Notes under the pieces: generated by a model
What the model was told of the DNA's origin: nothing
Databases searched by the model: none
The model's input: only the letters and a program-made list of their open reading frames with translations
Position numbers and translations under genes: made by a program
Source: Streptomyces sp. ISL-87
GTDB taxonomy: Bacteria > Actinomycetota > Actinomycetes > Streptomycetales > Streptomycetaceae
Direction of reading: 5' to 3'
NCBI RefSeq assembly: GCF_018614095.1
Contig: NZ_JAGGOY010000030.1
Coordinates: forward strand, 1-64,000
DNA length: 64,000 bases
Shown here: piece by piece, positions 8,233-17,242 of the stretch
How positions within the stretch are numbered: position 1 is the stretch's first letter
Layout: each line of letters begins with the position of its first letter

Positions 8233-9066
8233 TCAGCGGAAGGCGGCGCCGTTCTCCGAGATCCATTGCTGGAATGTCCTGGCCGGGGCGCTGGTGATCT
8301 GGGAGACGGTGTCGCGCACGGTGAGCAGCTCGTCGTTGAGGTCGCCGCCCGTCACGTCGAGGACCGCGTCCGCGGCTTCGTCGCCCAGGAAGGCGGCTAT
8401 CTGACGGTGGGCCTCCTGCCGGCTGATCTGGGCGAACGGCACCTCCCGCCCCAGCGTTGCCGCGATGGCCCGGACCTGTTGCCGGGCCGTGATCCGCTCC
8501 GGGCCGGTCAGGGCGTACGTCCGCCCTCGGTGGCCGGACTCAGTCAGGGCCGCCCGGGCCACCGATGCGATGTCCGCGGGGTGGACCGTGGGGAGGCCGG
8601 TGTCTGCATAGGGCACGCGGACCGTTGCGCGCTCGCGGATCGTTCCCGCCCACCACAGGGCATTCGAGGCGAACTGTGTCGGTCGCAGGATCGTCCATGC
8701 CATTCCGCTGTCCTTGAGCAGTTGCTCGACGGCCAGGTTCTCGTCGGCGGGGCCCAGATGCGGATGGGTCTGGACGGTAATGGACGACACCAGCACCACG
8801 TGTTCCACACCTGCCCGCCGAGCAGCCTCAAGAATCGCGGCGTCCGAGCCTATTCGTGACACAAGGAACAGCGAACGCACCCCCTCCAGCGCGGGCTTCA
8901 GTGAGGCTGCCCGAGCGAAGTCAGCCTCGACAGCTTCGACCCCTTCCGGAAGCGCGGCCCGCGCGGAGTCACGCGTGAGCCCCCTCACCGGTCCGGCACC
9001 GAAAGACTGGAGCTCCTTCAAGAGCGCGCTTCCTATGTTCCCAGTGGCCCCGGTCACGAGGATCAT
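8233..9066 (-). CDS. NmrA-like NAD(P)H-binding oxidoreductase
   Basis: A 277-residue atypical short-chain dehydrogenase. The N-terminus MILVTGATGNIGSALLKEL holds the GxxGxxG dinucleotide motif; VVLVSSITVQTHPH and WTILRPTQFASNALWW are standard NmrA-family strands. There is no clear catalytic Tyr-Lys pair, as is common for NAD(P)H-sensing or quinone-reducing members. The ribosome binding site AGGAGA sits 8 bases before the ATG. A MerR-type promoter lies just upstream, so induction by a MerR regulator (redox, drug or electrophile) is likely. Confidence 0.87.
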   Translation of the reverse strand: MILVTGATGNIGSALLKELQSFGAGPVRGLTRDSARAALPEGVEAVEADFARAASLKPALEGVRSLFLVSRIGSDAAILEAARRAGVEHVVLVSSITVQTHPHLGPADENLAVEQLLKDSGMAWTILRPTQFASNALWWAGTIRERATVRVPYADTGLPTVHPADIASVARAALTESGHRGRTYALTGPERITARQQVRAIAATLGREVPFAQISRQEAHRQIAAFLGDEAADAVLDVTGGDLNDELLTVRDTVSQITSAPARTFQQWISENGAAFR

Positions 9067-9106
9067 CGGTCTTCTCCTGCCGTCAGGTGGTGATCAACAT
9101 GATGTG

Positions 9107-9137
9107 ACGGTAGGACCTCAACCGAACTTCAGGTCAA
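9107..9137 (-). promoter_or_regulatory. MerR-type promoter with 19-bp spacer
   Basis: On the minus strand, TTGACC (9137-9132) and TACCGT (9112-9107) are separated by exactly 19 bases, and the spacer region holds the dyad GACCT-N12-AGGTC. An over-long spacer overlapped by a dyad is the hallmark of promoters twisted into activity by MerR-family regulators. It lies 41 bases upstream of the NmrA-like gene. No MerR gene is in the window. Confidence 0.65.
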
Positions 9138-9223
9138 GGAGGCCCAACAGGGGGTGACCAACTGAGCAGGTTTGAGGACTACGACCCCGCGGGCCAGCGC
9201 ATGGGGCTCATTCCCTCATTCCC

Positions 9224-9475
9224 TCATTCCTCTCGACTGGCCCGGTCCGGCACGCGCACACGGTGGCTGGTGTCGCACCACGGGTAGATCCGGCTGCGCC
9301 GGCATGTGCACAGCGCGACCACCGGCCTCTCGGACCGGGCGATCGACCCGTCCCGCCGGGACCGCTCCACGGGCCCGGCGACCAGCTCGGGCCCGTCCGG
9401 CTCCGTGATGCGTCGCGGTGTGCCCGTGTTCCGCTCCGCCGGGAGGCTCCCGGCCGCTGCTCGGTCTCGTGCCAT
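9224..9475 (-). CDS. CDGSH iron-sulfur domain protein
   Basis: An 83-residue protein whose C-terminal half reads CTCRRSRIYPWCDTSH, matching the CDGSH pattern C-x-C-x2-S-x3-P-x-C-D-x-(S/T)-H that ligates a [2Fe-2S] cluster through three Cys and one His. The preceding RRITEPDGPELVAGPVE segment is the usual N-terminal strand of small actinobacterial members. The ATG at 9475 is preferred by family length; a longer frame begins at 9553. It may act in electron transfer or redox sensing. No strong ribosome binding site is visible. Confidence 0.75.
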   Translation of the reverse strand: MARDRAAAGSLPAERNTGTPRRITEPDGPELVAGPVERSRRDGSIARSERPVVALCTCRRSRIYPWCDTSHRVRVPDRASREE

Positions 9476-9550
9476 GGAGGGCGCCTGCCCAGCGGACGGC
9501 GCACAAACCGTCTGGAGTGTTGTGCTCCGCCCGGCTGCGCCGCTTTCACG

Positions 9551-9571
9551 CACCCCGCTCGTAGAGGGGTG
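9551..9571 (-). terminator. short hairpin after the DUF72 gene
   Basis: CACCCC and GGGGTG pair across a 9-base loop immediately after the DUF72 stop codon (9572-9574). It is a weak stem without a T run. Confidence 0.3.
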
Positions 9572-10300
9572 TCAGGGCCCGTCCACGAGCCGCCGGAACG
9601 CCCGGGCATTGACGACGGCGGCCCCGCCCGGGTCGTTGTTGAAGTAGGCGAAGACGTCGGCGTCCGCCGGCCAGGTGTCGGCGATGCGCTCGGCCCAGGA
9701 CTTCAAGGCCGTCCGGCCGTACCGGGGACCGGGGGAGGCCCTGCCCTCGTGAAAGCGTACGTATCCCCAGTCGGCTGTCCGCCACAGCGGCGTCACGGGA
9801 CGTGACCCCCGGTCCGCCCAGCACAGGGCGGCCCCGCGCGCGGTCAGCACCTCCCGTACCTCCGGGATCCACCAGGAGTCGTGCCGCGGTTCGACGGCCA
9901 CGCGCGTACGGCGCGGGAAGCAGGCGAGGCAGGCATCCAGGGCTTCCACGTCCACCCGCAGGGTCGGCGGCAGTTGGAGCAGGACCGGTCCCAGCCGGTC
10001 ACCCAGCGCGCTGCTGTGCTCCATCAGGCGACGCACCGGCTCCTGCGGCTCCCGCAGACGCTTGATGTGGGTCAGGAACCGGCTGGCCTTCACCGCCATG
10101 ACGAAGCCGGGCGGAGTGCGTTCCCGCCAGTCGGCGAACGTTTCCGGGGCGGGCAGCCGGTAGAACGCGTTGTTGCTCTCGACCGTGTGGAAGTGCTGCG
10201 TGTATTCCTCCAGCCAGAGCCGTTGCGGCCGCCCTTGCGGGTAGAGCACCCCGGCCCAGTCCCGGTACTGCCACCCGGATGTGCCGACGAGGACAGGCAT
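9572..10300 (-). CDS. DUF72 domain protein (YecE-like)
   Basis: A 242-residue TIM-barrel-like protein starting MPVLVGTSGWQYRDWAGVLYP, the invariant opening of the DUF72 family. FHTVESNNAFYRLP, KASRFLTHIKRL, LGPVLLQLPP, VAVEPRHDSWW and DVFAYFNNDPGGAAVVNA follow in the normal order. Function is unknown although the family is almost universal. The ATG at 10300 has AGAAGGAGAA directly upstream. It diverges from the STAS gene. Confidence 0.88.
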   Translation of the reverse strand: MPVLVGTSGWQYRDWAGVLYPQGRPQRLWLEEYTQHFHTVESNNAFYRLPAPETFADWRERTPPGFVMAVKASRFLTHIKRLREPQEPVRRLMEHSSALGDRLGPVLLQLPPTLRVDVEALDACLACFPRRTRVAVEPRHDSWWIPEVREVLTARGAALCWADRGSRPVTPLWRTADWGYVRFHEGRASPGPRYGRTALKSWAERIADTWPADADVFAYFNNDPGGAAVVNARAFRRLVDGP

Positions 10301-10463
10301 GATTCTCCTTCTCGGCGTCCAAGGGGGGTGCCGGGCCGCCCTGGGGGATCCACTGACCCCCCGGTGGCTGGCTACCCACCTCCCGGGCGCCCATGCGGGG
10401 ATCCGGCGCGCGGCCGGGGCCCCGTGGCCGCATGTACGCGCCGATTGCGGGCAGCCCCATCCC

Positions 10464-10820
10464 ATGAGCTACGACCAGCCGCGGATAGAGGTTCTCCTGG
10501 ACCAGGACGAGGTCCGGGTCGTCGTGCTGTCGGGTGAGTTCGACATCGACAACGTCGAGCCAGTCCGAGAAGTGCTGACCGCTGCCGCGAGGGACGGCGT
10601 ACGACGTGTCGTGGACGTCACCCGCCTGGTCTTCGCCGATTCCTCCTTGCTCACCACGCTCCTCGCGAGCCGACGGGACGGTCCTCTGGTACTGGCGGGC
10701 CCGGTCCCGCCACAGTTCGCGCAACTCTTGCGCCTGTCCAGCGCGGAATCCGTCCTGGAGATCGCACCCACCCTCGACGACGCCCGCTCCTTTCGGCCGA
10801 GCCCCCGCCGGGACCCGTAG
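10464..10820 (+). CDS. STAS domain protein (anti-sigma factor antagonist type)
   Basis: A 118-residue STAS protein. VRVVVLSGEFDIDNVEPVREVL is the first half of the fold and VVDVTRLVFADSSLLTTLLA contains the D-S-S pair where the Ser is normally phosphorylated by an anti-sigma kinase. Such proteins free a sigma factor by partner switching. No anti-sigma partner is adjacent, so its partner is unknown. The start at 10464 was chosen because upstream in-frame sequence is not conserved. Confidence 0.82.
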   Translation: MSYDQPRIEVLLDQDEVRVVVLSGEFDIDNVEPVREVLTAAARDGVRRVVDVTRLVFADSSLLTTLLASRRDGPLVLAGPVPPQFAQLLRLSSAESVLEIAPTLDDARSFRPSPRRDP

Positions 10821-10952
10821 ACATCAGCATTCGACGCCTGGGGCGGTGTGGGTGTGAGGCCGCGTATCAGGGGCAGGCGGCTGTTGCGAAGGCTCCCGCC
10901 GCCTCCCGACCGCGGCGAGGACCGTGCACCCGCGACACGAGGAGCACGAGAG

Positions 10953-11147
10953 ATGAGCGAGCAGAGGAAGAACCCGACCCCGACCCCGCCGTCGAAGGCG
11001 CCGGGGGAGAGCGGCGACCGCGCGGCACGCGAGGAGGCGGAAGACGCCGTCATGCCGGGCCGCCATGACCGCGAGGCGGGCGACGCGCTGACGCCGAACA
11101 CCGAGGCCCAGCGCCGCGCGGGCAGGCGGGACCGGTCTGGGGACTGA
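10953..11147 (+). CDS. small hydrophilic protein, unknown
   Basis: Sixty-four residues (MSEQRKNPTPTPPSKAPGES...), highly charged, with no hydrophobic segment and probably disordered. AGGAG is well placed before the ATG, which makes it more likely to be real than other small frames. No family is recognised. It lies between the STAS gene and a small membrane protein on the same strand. Confidence 0.5.
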   Translation: MSEQRKNPTPTPPSKAPGESGDRAAREEAEDAVMPGRHDREAGDALTPNTEAQRRAGRRDRSGD

Positions 11148-11198
11148 CTCCGCCAGTTCCGGGAGTGACGACGCCGGAACGAGGGAGATGACGCAGCG

Positions 11199-11480
11199 AT
11201 GAACCATTACGGCGAACACGCGCATCCGCGCGTCACCGGACTGGTGGGCTCCAAAGCGAGCGAAACGGCTGCCCGAGTACGGCGTACGGGCGCCGGTGCG
11301 GGACAGCTCGTCCAGGACGCGGTCCCCGCGATCGTACGGGCAAGAGCCAATGACGGCGATGGCGGCGCCGTCGCCCGTGGTGGTTTCCAGCCCTTGCTCC
11401 TGGCCGCCGGAGCGGCGTTGGCGGCGGTCGCCGCCGTGGTGGTCCGCCGCCGGGCAGGCGCACGCGGGACGAGTCGGTAA
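11199..11480 (+). CDS. small single-span membrane protein, unknown
   Basis: Ninety-three residues. The C-terminal segment FQPLLLAAGAALAAVAAVVV (about 63-82) is a membrane helix followed by RRRAGARGTSR, suggesting an N-out or tail-anchored arrangement with a positive cytoplasmic end. GAGGGAG precedes the ATG. No family is recognised. The 200 bases after it hold a possible 31-codon frame (11548-11643) but nothing I can support. Confidence 0.5.
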   Translation: MNHYGEHAHPRVTGLVGSKASETAARVRRTGAGAGQLVQDAVPAIVRARANDGDGGAVARGGFQPLLLAAGAALAAVAAVVVRRRAGARGTSR

Positions 11481-11679
11481 CGACGAGAGGTGTTCGGTAA
11501 CGACGAGGTGTGAGGACCCGACGACCGAGTACGAACGCTCGCGCACGATGCCCGCTCTCCCGGAGCACGTCTTCGACCAGGCGGCCAACGTGGACCAGAT
11601 GGATGAACAGGTGCGCCTGCGCACTGACGGCGCGGCCGGCTGACTCCCGGGTTCCGTCCGTCGAGCAGTTCTACGCCCG

Positions 11680-13074
11680 TCAGGCGGAGTTCCCGCCCCC
11701 GCCCGCGGGCTCGCCGTTCGCGGGCGGGTACGCCGGTCTCGCCGGTGCCGGCGGCGAGGGAAGAGGCGGGAGGGACGGCTCGTACAGCCAAGCCGAGAAC
11801 AGGTCGTCCACCGGCTCGGCGGCGTAACGGGCCACGTGGGTGGCGAAGCCCGCGGTGGTCACCACGCCGTGGCGGTGCACGGTGGCCCAGTCGCGCAGCA
11901 TGCGGAAGAACGCGCCGTCACCCAGGGCGCAGCGGATCGCGTGCACGGCGAGACCCCCGCGCTGGTACAGGCGGTCGTCGAACATCAGCTTGCGTCCCGG
12001 GTCGGCCAGCGTGAGGTCCTGCGGCTGCGAGGCCACCAGCCGGTGTGCGGTGGCCGCCAGCTCGTGCGCGGTGCGGCCGCCGGAGCGTTCCGACCAGAGC
12101 CATTCGGCGTACTTGGCGAAGCCCTCGTTCAGCCAGATGTGCCGCCAGTCGCCGATGCTCACGCTGTTGCCGAACCATTGGTGCGCGAGCTCATGGGCGA
12201 CGAGGCGCTCCGAACCACGGGCCCCGTCCACATGGTTGGCGCCGAACGTGGAGAGACCCTGGGCCTCCACCGGGACGTCCAGTTCCTCGTCGACGACGAC
12301 CACCGCGTACTCCCCGAAGGGATACGGCCCGAACAGTTCCTCGAACAGCCGCATCATGGCGGGCTGCCGTGCGAAGTCGCGGGAGAACCGCGGCAGCAGA
12401 CGCACCGGCACGTGGGCGCTCTGCGGAACGCCGCCGAGGCCGGGGTCGCCGAACAGCACCGTCTGGTACACGCCGATGGACAGGCCGACGAGGTAGCTGG
12501 AGGTGGGTGCGGACTGCTCGTACACCCAGGTGGTCGTGCTGGCCCTGGTCGTCCGGGTGAGCAGTCGGCCGCCGGCCACCACCGTGTAGGCGGACGGGGT
12601 GTTGACGGAGATCTGGTACGAGGCCTTGTCGGCGGGCCGGTCGTTGCACGGGTACCAGGAGGGTGCGCCGACCGGCTGGCTGGCCACCAGCGCGCCGTCG
12701 GTCAGTTCCTCCCAGCCGATGCCGCCCCAGGGGCTGCGGACGGGCTTGGGATTGCCCGCCCAGTGCACCTCCACAGTGAAGGCGGCGCCGGCGGGCAGCG
12801 GCTTGCCCGGCCGGATGCGGAGCTTTCCGCCCCGGAGGGTGTACTGCGGCGCCCGGCCGTTCACCAGGACCCGGCCTATTTTGAACTCGGCCAGGTTCAG
12901 GTGGAACTCGGCGAGCGGCGCCCGCCCGGCGATCGCACTGAGCCGGGCCGTCCCGGCCAGCCGGTTGGGGCCGGGGCGGTATTCCAGAGCGAGTTCGTAC
13001 CGGTGCACGCGGTAACGGGGGTCGCCGTTGGCCGGAAAGTACGGGTCCGATGCCGCTGTCCTCTGGCCGCTCAT
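11680..13074 (-). CDS. M1 family metallopeptidase
   Basis: A 464-residue zinc aminopeptidase-type protein. The catalytic segment is HELAHQWFGNSV (about 293-304; HExxH) with the third ligand in NEGFAKYAEWLW about 18 residues later. The N-terminal beta domain (about 10-190) is typical of M1 enzymes, and the exopeptidase-like motif reads VPVEAQGLSTFG in place of GAMEN. No signal peptide is obvious. It starts 36 bases after the stop of the polyamino-acid synthetase gene, so the two form an operon. Polylysine producers are known to carry degrading peptidases; I infer a role in trimming the product or self-protection, but a housekeeping aminopeptidase is possible. Confidence 0.88.
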   Translation of the reverse strand: MSGQRTAASDPYFPANGDPRYRVHRYELALEYRPGPNRLAGTARLSAIAGRAPLAEFHLNLAEFKIGRVLVNGRAPQYTLRGGKLRIRPGKPLPAGAAFTVEVHWAGNPKPVRSPWGGIGWEELTDGALVASQPVGAPSWYPCNDRPADKASYQISVNTPSAYTVVAGGRLLTRTTRASTTTWVYEQSAPTSSYLVGLSIGVYQTVLFGDPGLGGVPQSAHVPVRLLPRFSRDFARQPAMMRLFEELFGPYPFGEYAVVVVDEELDVPVEAQGLSTFGANHVDGARGSERLVAHELAHQWFGNSVSIGDWRHIWLNEGFAKYAEWLWSERSGGRTAHELAATAHRLVASQPQDLTLADPGRKLMFDDRLYQRGGLAVHAIRCALGDGAFFRMLRDWATVHRHGVVTTAGFATHVARYAAEPVDDLFSAWLYEPSLPPLPSPPAPARPAYPPANGEPAGGGGNSA

Positions 13075-13110
13075 TGCCGCTTCCGTTCCCCGCACTGTGC
13101 TCGGGACCTT

Positions 13111-16100
13111 TCAGGTCCGCCACGCCTCGATCGGATTGCCCAGCCAGCGCGTGCCGGCGGGGACGGATTCCCCGGCCATCACGAGGGAGGCGGGACCCAG
13201 GGTGCTGTGGGCGCCGACCGTACTCCCGGGCAGGACGATTCCGCCCGGGCCCAGGGTGGCGCCCTCACGGAGGACCACAGTATCCGTCCTCAAGATCCGG
13301 TCGTGGAAGAGGTGTGTCTGCAACACGCAGCCACGGTTCACGCTGACCGCGTCGCCCAGCACCACCAGGTCCGTCTCGGGCAGCCAGTAGCTCTCGCACC
13401 ACACGCCACGGCCGATCCGGGCCCCGAGACCGCGCAGCCACAGGGCCAGCAGCGGCGTACCGGGCACCGATCCGGCCAGCCACGGCACGGCCAGTACCTC
13501 GACGAACGTGTCGGCGAGCTCGTTGCGCCACACGAAGCCGCTCCACAGCGGGTGTTCTCCCGTCCGGTGCCGGCCCACCAGCAGCCACTTCGCGGCCACC
13601 GTGACCCCACACGCGGCCACCCCGGCGGTGAGCAGGACCGCCCCGGACAGCAGCGCGGTTCCCCAGATCCCCAGACCGCTCGTCGTGATCAGCGCGCAGA
13701 GCGCCGCCACGGTCAGTACGGCCAGCGCGGCCGAGCAGAACACCGGGACGAGCCGGCACAGCTCCACCATGCCCCGCGCCCACAGCAGACGCGCGGGCGG
13801 ATCGTACGTCCGGCTCTGGTCGCCGTCCGCGGCGGACCGTGGCAGCCGGACCGGCGGCAGGCCCAGGTACGAACTGCCCTTCTTGGCCTTCTTCGGAGTC
13901 GCCGACAGCACACCGACCAGCCCGTCGTCCGGCACCGTGCGGCCCGGCGCGGTCATGCCGGAGTTGCCGAGGAACGCCCGGCGGCCGATCTCGGAGTGGC
14001 CGATCCGCATCCAGCCGCCGCCCAGCTCATAGGGGGCGGTCAGAGTGTCGTCGGCGAGGAACGCGCCTTCGCCCACGGTGGTGAGACTCGGCAGCGCGAG
14101 CACGGTGGACACCTCCGCGCCCCGGCCGATCCTCATGCCGAGCAGCCGCAGCCACACCGGGGTGATCAGCCCGGCGTACAGCGGGAACAGCGTTTCCCGG
14201 GACAGATCCATCAGCTGAGTGACCGTCCAGGCCTGCCAGCCCACCCGGCTGTGCGTCGGATGAATTCCCGTACGCAGTCCGAGGCTGAGCAGACGTACGC
14301 AGACCAGCAGGAGCAGCGCGTACGCGAACCCGAAGGCGAGCGCCCCGGGCACCACGCCGAGCAGGGTTCCTCGCAGTGCCCGGGCCGGCCCGGCGTCAGC
14401 GGGCACGAACCGGCTCACCACGAGCAGGGCGGGCAGGGTGGCGAGCACGGGCAGGGCGGTGAGGGAGAAGCCGGTCGCCCCGTACATGGCGCGCCAGTGG
14501 ACCGCGCGCGGCGGCCGCTGCCCCGGCCAGTTGCGCTTGGCCTTGCCGAGCTTGACGGCGGGCGCTCCGGCCCAGCGCTGGCCGGTCGGAATCTGCCCGG
14601 CCACGGCGGAGCCGGGGGCCACCTCGGCCCGCTTGCCGACCCGCGCACCCGGGAAGAGCATGCTGCGGGTGCCGACCACCGCCCCCGCACCCACCTTGAC
14701 CGGGCCGATCTCCAGCCGGTCCCCGTCCAGCCAGTACCCGCAGAGGTCCACCTCGGACTCCACGGCGCAGCCGCGGCCGAGCTTGAGCATGCCCGTCACC
14801 GGGGGCAGCGCGTGCAAGTCCACCTCGGGGCCGACCTTGGCGCCGAGCGCCCGCGCGTAACGCTCCAGCCAGGAACCGGTGAGGGACGTCGCGCCGACGT
14901 ACTCGGCCAGCCGTTCGGCCGTCCAGAGCCTCAGGTGCACGCTTCCGCCGCGCGGGTGGCGTCCTGCCTTCACCCCGCGCAGCAGCAGCCGCGCGCCGCC
15001 GGCCGCGATCGCGAGGCGGCCCGGCGGGCTGAAGAACAGCACCGCACCGGCGGCGACGAGCCACCACGAGGCGGTGGGCGCCCACGGATAGGGCCCGAAC
15101 CAGTGCAGTACGTTGCCCAGTGCCAGCAGCGCCACCGTCCAGCGCAGGCCGACCAGGGTGAACAGCGGGAGCAGCAGGAGCGATTGCGTGACTTGGGACC
15201 GGACCGGAACCGGAGCGACGGCCCGGGCCGCTTCGTCGTCCCGTACGGACTTCTCCAGCCGCCGGGCCAGCTTGCGCAGGGTGGGCTGCTGATAGATGTC
15301 GAGGACGGCCGCTCTCGGGTAGCGGGTGCGCAGCCGGGTGGTGAGCTGGGCGGCGGCGAGGCTGTTGCCGCCGATCGCGAAGAAGTCGTCTGCGGCTCCG
15401 GTGACGGCCACGCCGAGGGTCTCGCTCCACTGCTCGGCGAGCCAGGCCTCGGTGCCGTACAGCTCCTCGGCGGGGCCGTCGGGCTCCAGTTCGGGCAGCG
15501 GCCACGGCAGCGCGTCCCGGTCCACCTTGCCGGAGGTGCGGGTCGGCAGCTCGTCGACCGGCGCGAGCAGCGGGACGAGGGCCGCGGGCAGTTCGGCGCG
15601 CAGCCGCTCCACGGCCGCCGCGCGGTCCCAGCCCTCCTGGGTGACCAGGTAGCCGACGAGCAGCTGGTTGCCGCTGCGCGCGGTGCGTACGGCGGCGGCC
15701 GCGCCGGCGACGCCGGGCAGGGCCTGCAGCGCGGCGTCCACCTCGCCCAGCTCGATCCTGCGGCCGCCGAGCTTGATCTGCTCGTCACCGCGGCCGAGGA
15801 AGACCAGCCCCTCGGGTTCCGCGCGGACGAGGTCGCCGCTGCGGTAGGCGCGCTGCCAGCCGAGGGATTCCAGCGGGGCGTACTTCTCGGCGTCCTTCTC
15901 GGGGTCGAGGTAGCGGGCCAGGCCGACGCCGCCGATCACGAGCTGGCCGCTGCCGCCCATCGGCACCGGCTCGCCGGACTCGTCGACCACGGCCAGCTCC
16001 CAGCCGTTCAGCGGGAGGCCGATCCGGATCGGCTCTTCACCGGTCAGGAGCGAGGCGCAGGCGACGACGGTGGCCTCGGTGGGGCCGTAGGTGTTCCAGA

Positions 16101-17016
16101 CCTCGCGGCCCTCGGTGACCAGACGCTGGGTCAGCTCCGGCGGGCAGGCCTCTCCGCCGAAGATCAGCAGCCGGACCTCGCCCAGGTCCTCTGGCTCCCA
16201 GAGCGCGGCCAGGGTCGGAACGGTGGAGACGACGGTGATCTCCTGTTCCGCCAGCCAGGGGCCGAGGTCGGCACCGCTGCGCACCTGGGAGCGGGGGACG
16301 GGCACGAGGCAGGCGCCGTAGCGCCAGGCCAGCCACATCTCCTCGCAGGAGGCGTCGAAGGCGACGGACAGCCCGGCCATGACCCGGTCGCCGGGACCGA
16401 TCGGCTCCTCGGCGAGGAACAGCGCGGCCTCGGCGTCCACGAAGGCGGCGGCGCTGCGATGGCTGACCGCGACGCCCTTGGGCCTGCCGGTGGAACCGGA
16501 GGTGAAGATGACCCACGCGTCGTGCTCGGGGCCGGGCCGCGCGGCGGACACGGGAACGTCCGCCAGGCCGGTGACGTCGATGCGCCGTCCGGCGCCCAGC
16601 ACCGCCCGCACCCCGGCCTCGCCGAAGACCAACTCGGCCCGCTCGTCCGGGTCCTCGGCATCGACCGGCACGTAGGCGGCGCCCGCGGCGAGCACGGCGA
16701 GGATGGCCACGTACAGCTCATTGGTCCCGGACGGCACGCGTACGCCGACCCGGTCGCCGAGCCCCACCCCGGCGGCCGCGAGAGCGCACCGCCGTCGCTC
16801 GACCTCGGCGGCCAGCGCCCGGTAGGTCAGCTGCTCGCTGCCGTCGTCCAGGGCGAGCTCGTCGGGGTACGCCCGTACGGAGGCGTCGAAGATGTCGACG
16901 AGGGTGCGCGTCGGGGCGGCGGGCCCGGCGGAGAACCGGGCGGACTTGCCGGACTGCCCGGGCTCGTCGCCGTGGTCGAGCAGAGTCAGTTCACCGTGCT
17001 CAGGTGTGGCTGCCAT
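13111..17016 (-). CDS. pls: Pls-type single-module polyamino-acid synthetase (epsilon-polylysine synthetase-like)
   Basis: A 1301-residue membrane-bound non-ribosomal peptide synthetase. Domain order: adenylation (about 40-520; core WVIFTSGSTGRPKG near 165, NTYGPTEAT near 310), thiolation (DDFFAIGGNSL, Ser near 550), then alternating membrane segments and three left-handed-beta-helix/acetyltransferase-like C-domains to the end. This is the exact plan of Pls, which adenylates an amino acid and polymerises it in an isopeptide or non-alpha linkage. Reading the specificity pocket by alignment to PheA gives D-A-E-S-I-G-T-V-V, close to known lysine codes and carrying the acidic residue expected for a basic side chain. 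Start 17016 gives MAATPEHGELTLLDHGD and the family's usual length. The product is inferred, not shown. Confidence 0.9.
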   Translation of the reverse strand: MAATPEHGELTLLDHGDEPGQSGKSARFSAGPAAPTRTLVDIFDASVRAYPDELALDDGSEQLTYRALAAEVERRRCALAAAGVGLGDRVGVRVPSGTNELYVAILAVLAAGAAYVPVDAEDPDERAELVFGEAGVRAVLGAGRRIDVTGLADVPVSAARPGPEHDAWVIFTSGSTGRPKGVAVSHRSAAAFVDAEAALFLAEEPIGPGDRVMAGLSVAFDASCEEMWLAWRYGACLVPVPRSQVRSGADLGPWLAEQEITVVSTVPTLAALWEPEDLGEVRLLIFGGEACPPELTQRLVTEGREVWNTYGPTEATVVACASLLTGEEPIRIGLPLNGWELAVVDESGEPVPMGGSGQLVIGGVGLARYLDPEKDAEKYAPLESLGWQRAYRSGDLVRAEPEGLVFLGRGDEQIKLGGRRIELGEVDAALQALPGVAGAAAAVRTARSGNQLLVGYLVTQEGWDRAAAVERLRAELPAALVPLLAPVDELPTRTSGKVDRDALPWPLPELEPDGPAEELYGTEAWLAEQWSETLGVAVTGAADDFFAIGGNSLAAAQLTTRLRTRYPRAAVLDIYQQPTLRKLARRLEKSVRDDEAARAVAPVPVRSQVTQSLLLLPLFTLVGLRWTVALLALGNVLHWFGPYPWAPTASWWLVAAGAVLFFSPPGRLAIAAGGARLLLRGVKAGRHPRGGSVHLRLWTAERLAEYVGATSLTGSWLERYARALGAKVGPEVDLHALPPVTGMLKLGRGCAVESEVDLCGYWLDGDRLEIGPVKVGAGAVVGTRSMLFPGARVGKRAEVAPGSAVAGQIPTGQRWAGAPAVKLGKAKRNWPGQRPPRAVHWRAMYGATGFSLTALPVLATLPALLVVSRFVPADAGPARALRGTLLGVVPGALAFGFAYALLLLVCVRLLSLGLRTGIHPTHSRVGWQAWTVTQLMDLSRETLFPLYAGLITPVWLRLLGMRIGRGAEVSTVLALPSLTTVGEGAFLADDTLTAPYELGGGWMRIGHSEIGRRAFLGNSGMTAPGRTVPDDGLVGVLSATPKKAKKGSSYLGLPPVRLPRSAADGDQSRTYDPPARLLWARGMVELCRLVPVFCSAALAVLTVAALCALITTSGLGIWGTALLSGAVLLTAGVAACGVTVAAKWLLVGRHRTGEHPLWSGFVWRNELADTFVEVLAVPWLAGSVPGTPLLALWLRGLGARIGRGVWCESYWLPETDLVVLGDAVSVNRGCVLQTHLFHDRILRTDTVVLREGATLGPGGIVLPGSTVGAHSTLGPASLVMAGESVPAGTRWLGNPIEAWRT

Positions 17017-17242
17017 CGGCCCTCGCGTCTCGGTCCCGGAGACATCCGGGTGGCCGGCGGAGCCCAGGTTTGCCCGGGTTGTTCCGGTCCAGCGCCAAAC
17101 AACCGGCCAGTCTAATGCGCCGTCAAGGATTTTCTCGCTGAAGCCTTGCGTGTGGCGGAGAAGAGACGATAGAGAAGGCGACCGAGGCCCGCCCCATGTC
17201 GACCATTCGGTGTTCAGCGAACTTTTGCGGCACTCTGGGAGC

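Noticed and set aside
11548..11643. 31-codon plus-strand frame MPALPEHVFDQAANVDQMDE...
   Set aside because: Protein-like but too short, with no convincing ribosome binding site or recognisable family.
11836..17115. Very long open frame on the plus strand opposite the pls/M1 operon
   Set aside because: It is the antisense shadow of two well-supported minus-strand genes; its composition (Gly/Gln/His/Arg-rich, no domains) is typical of such shadows in GC-rich DNA.
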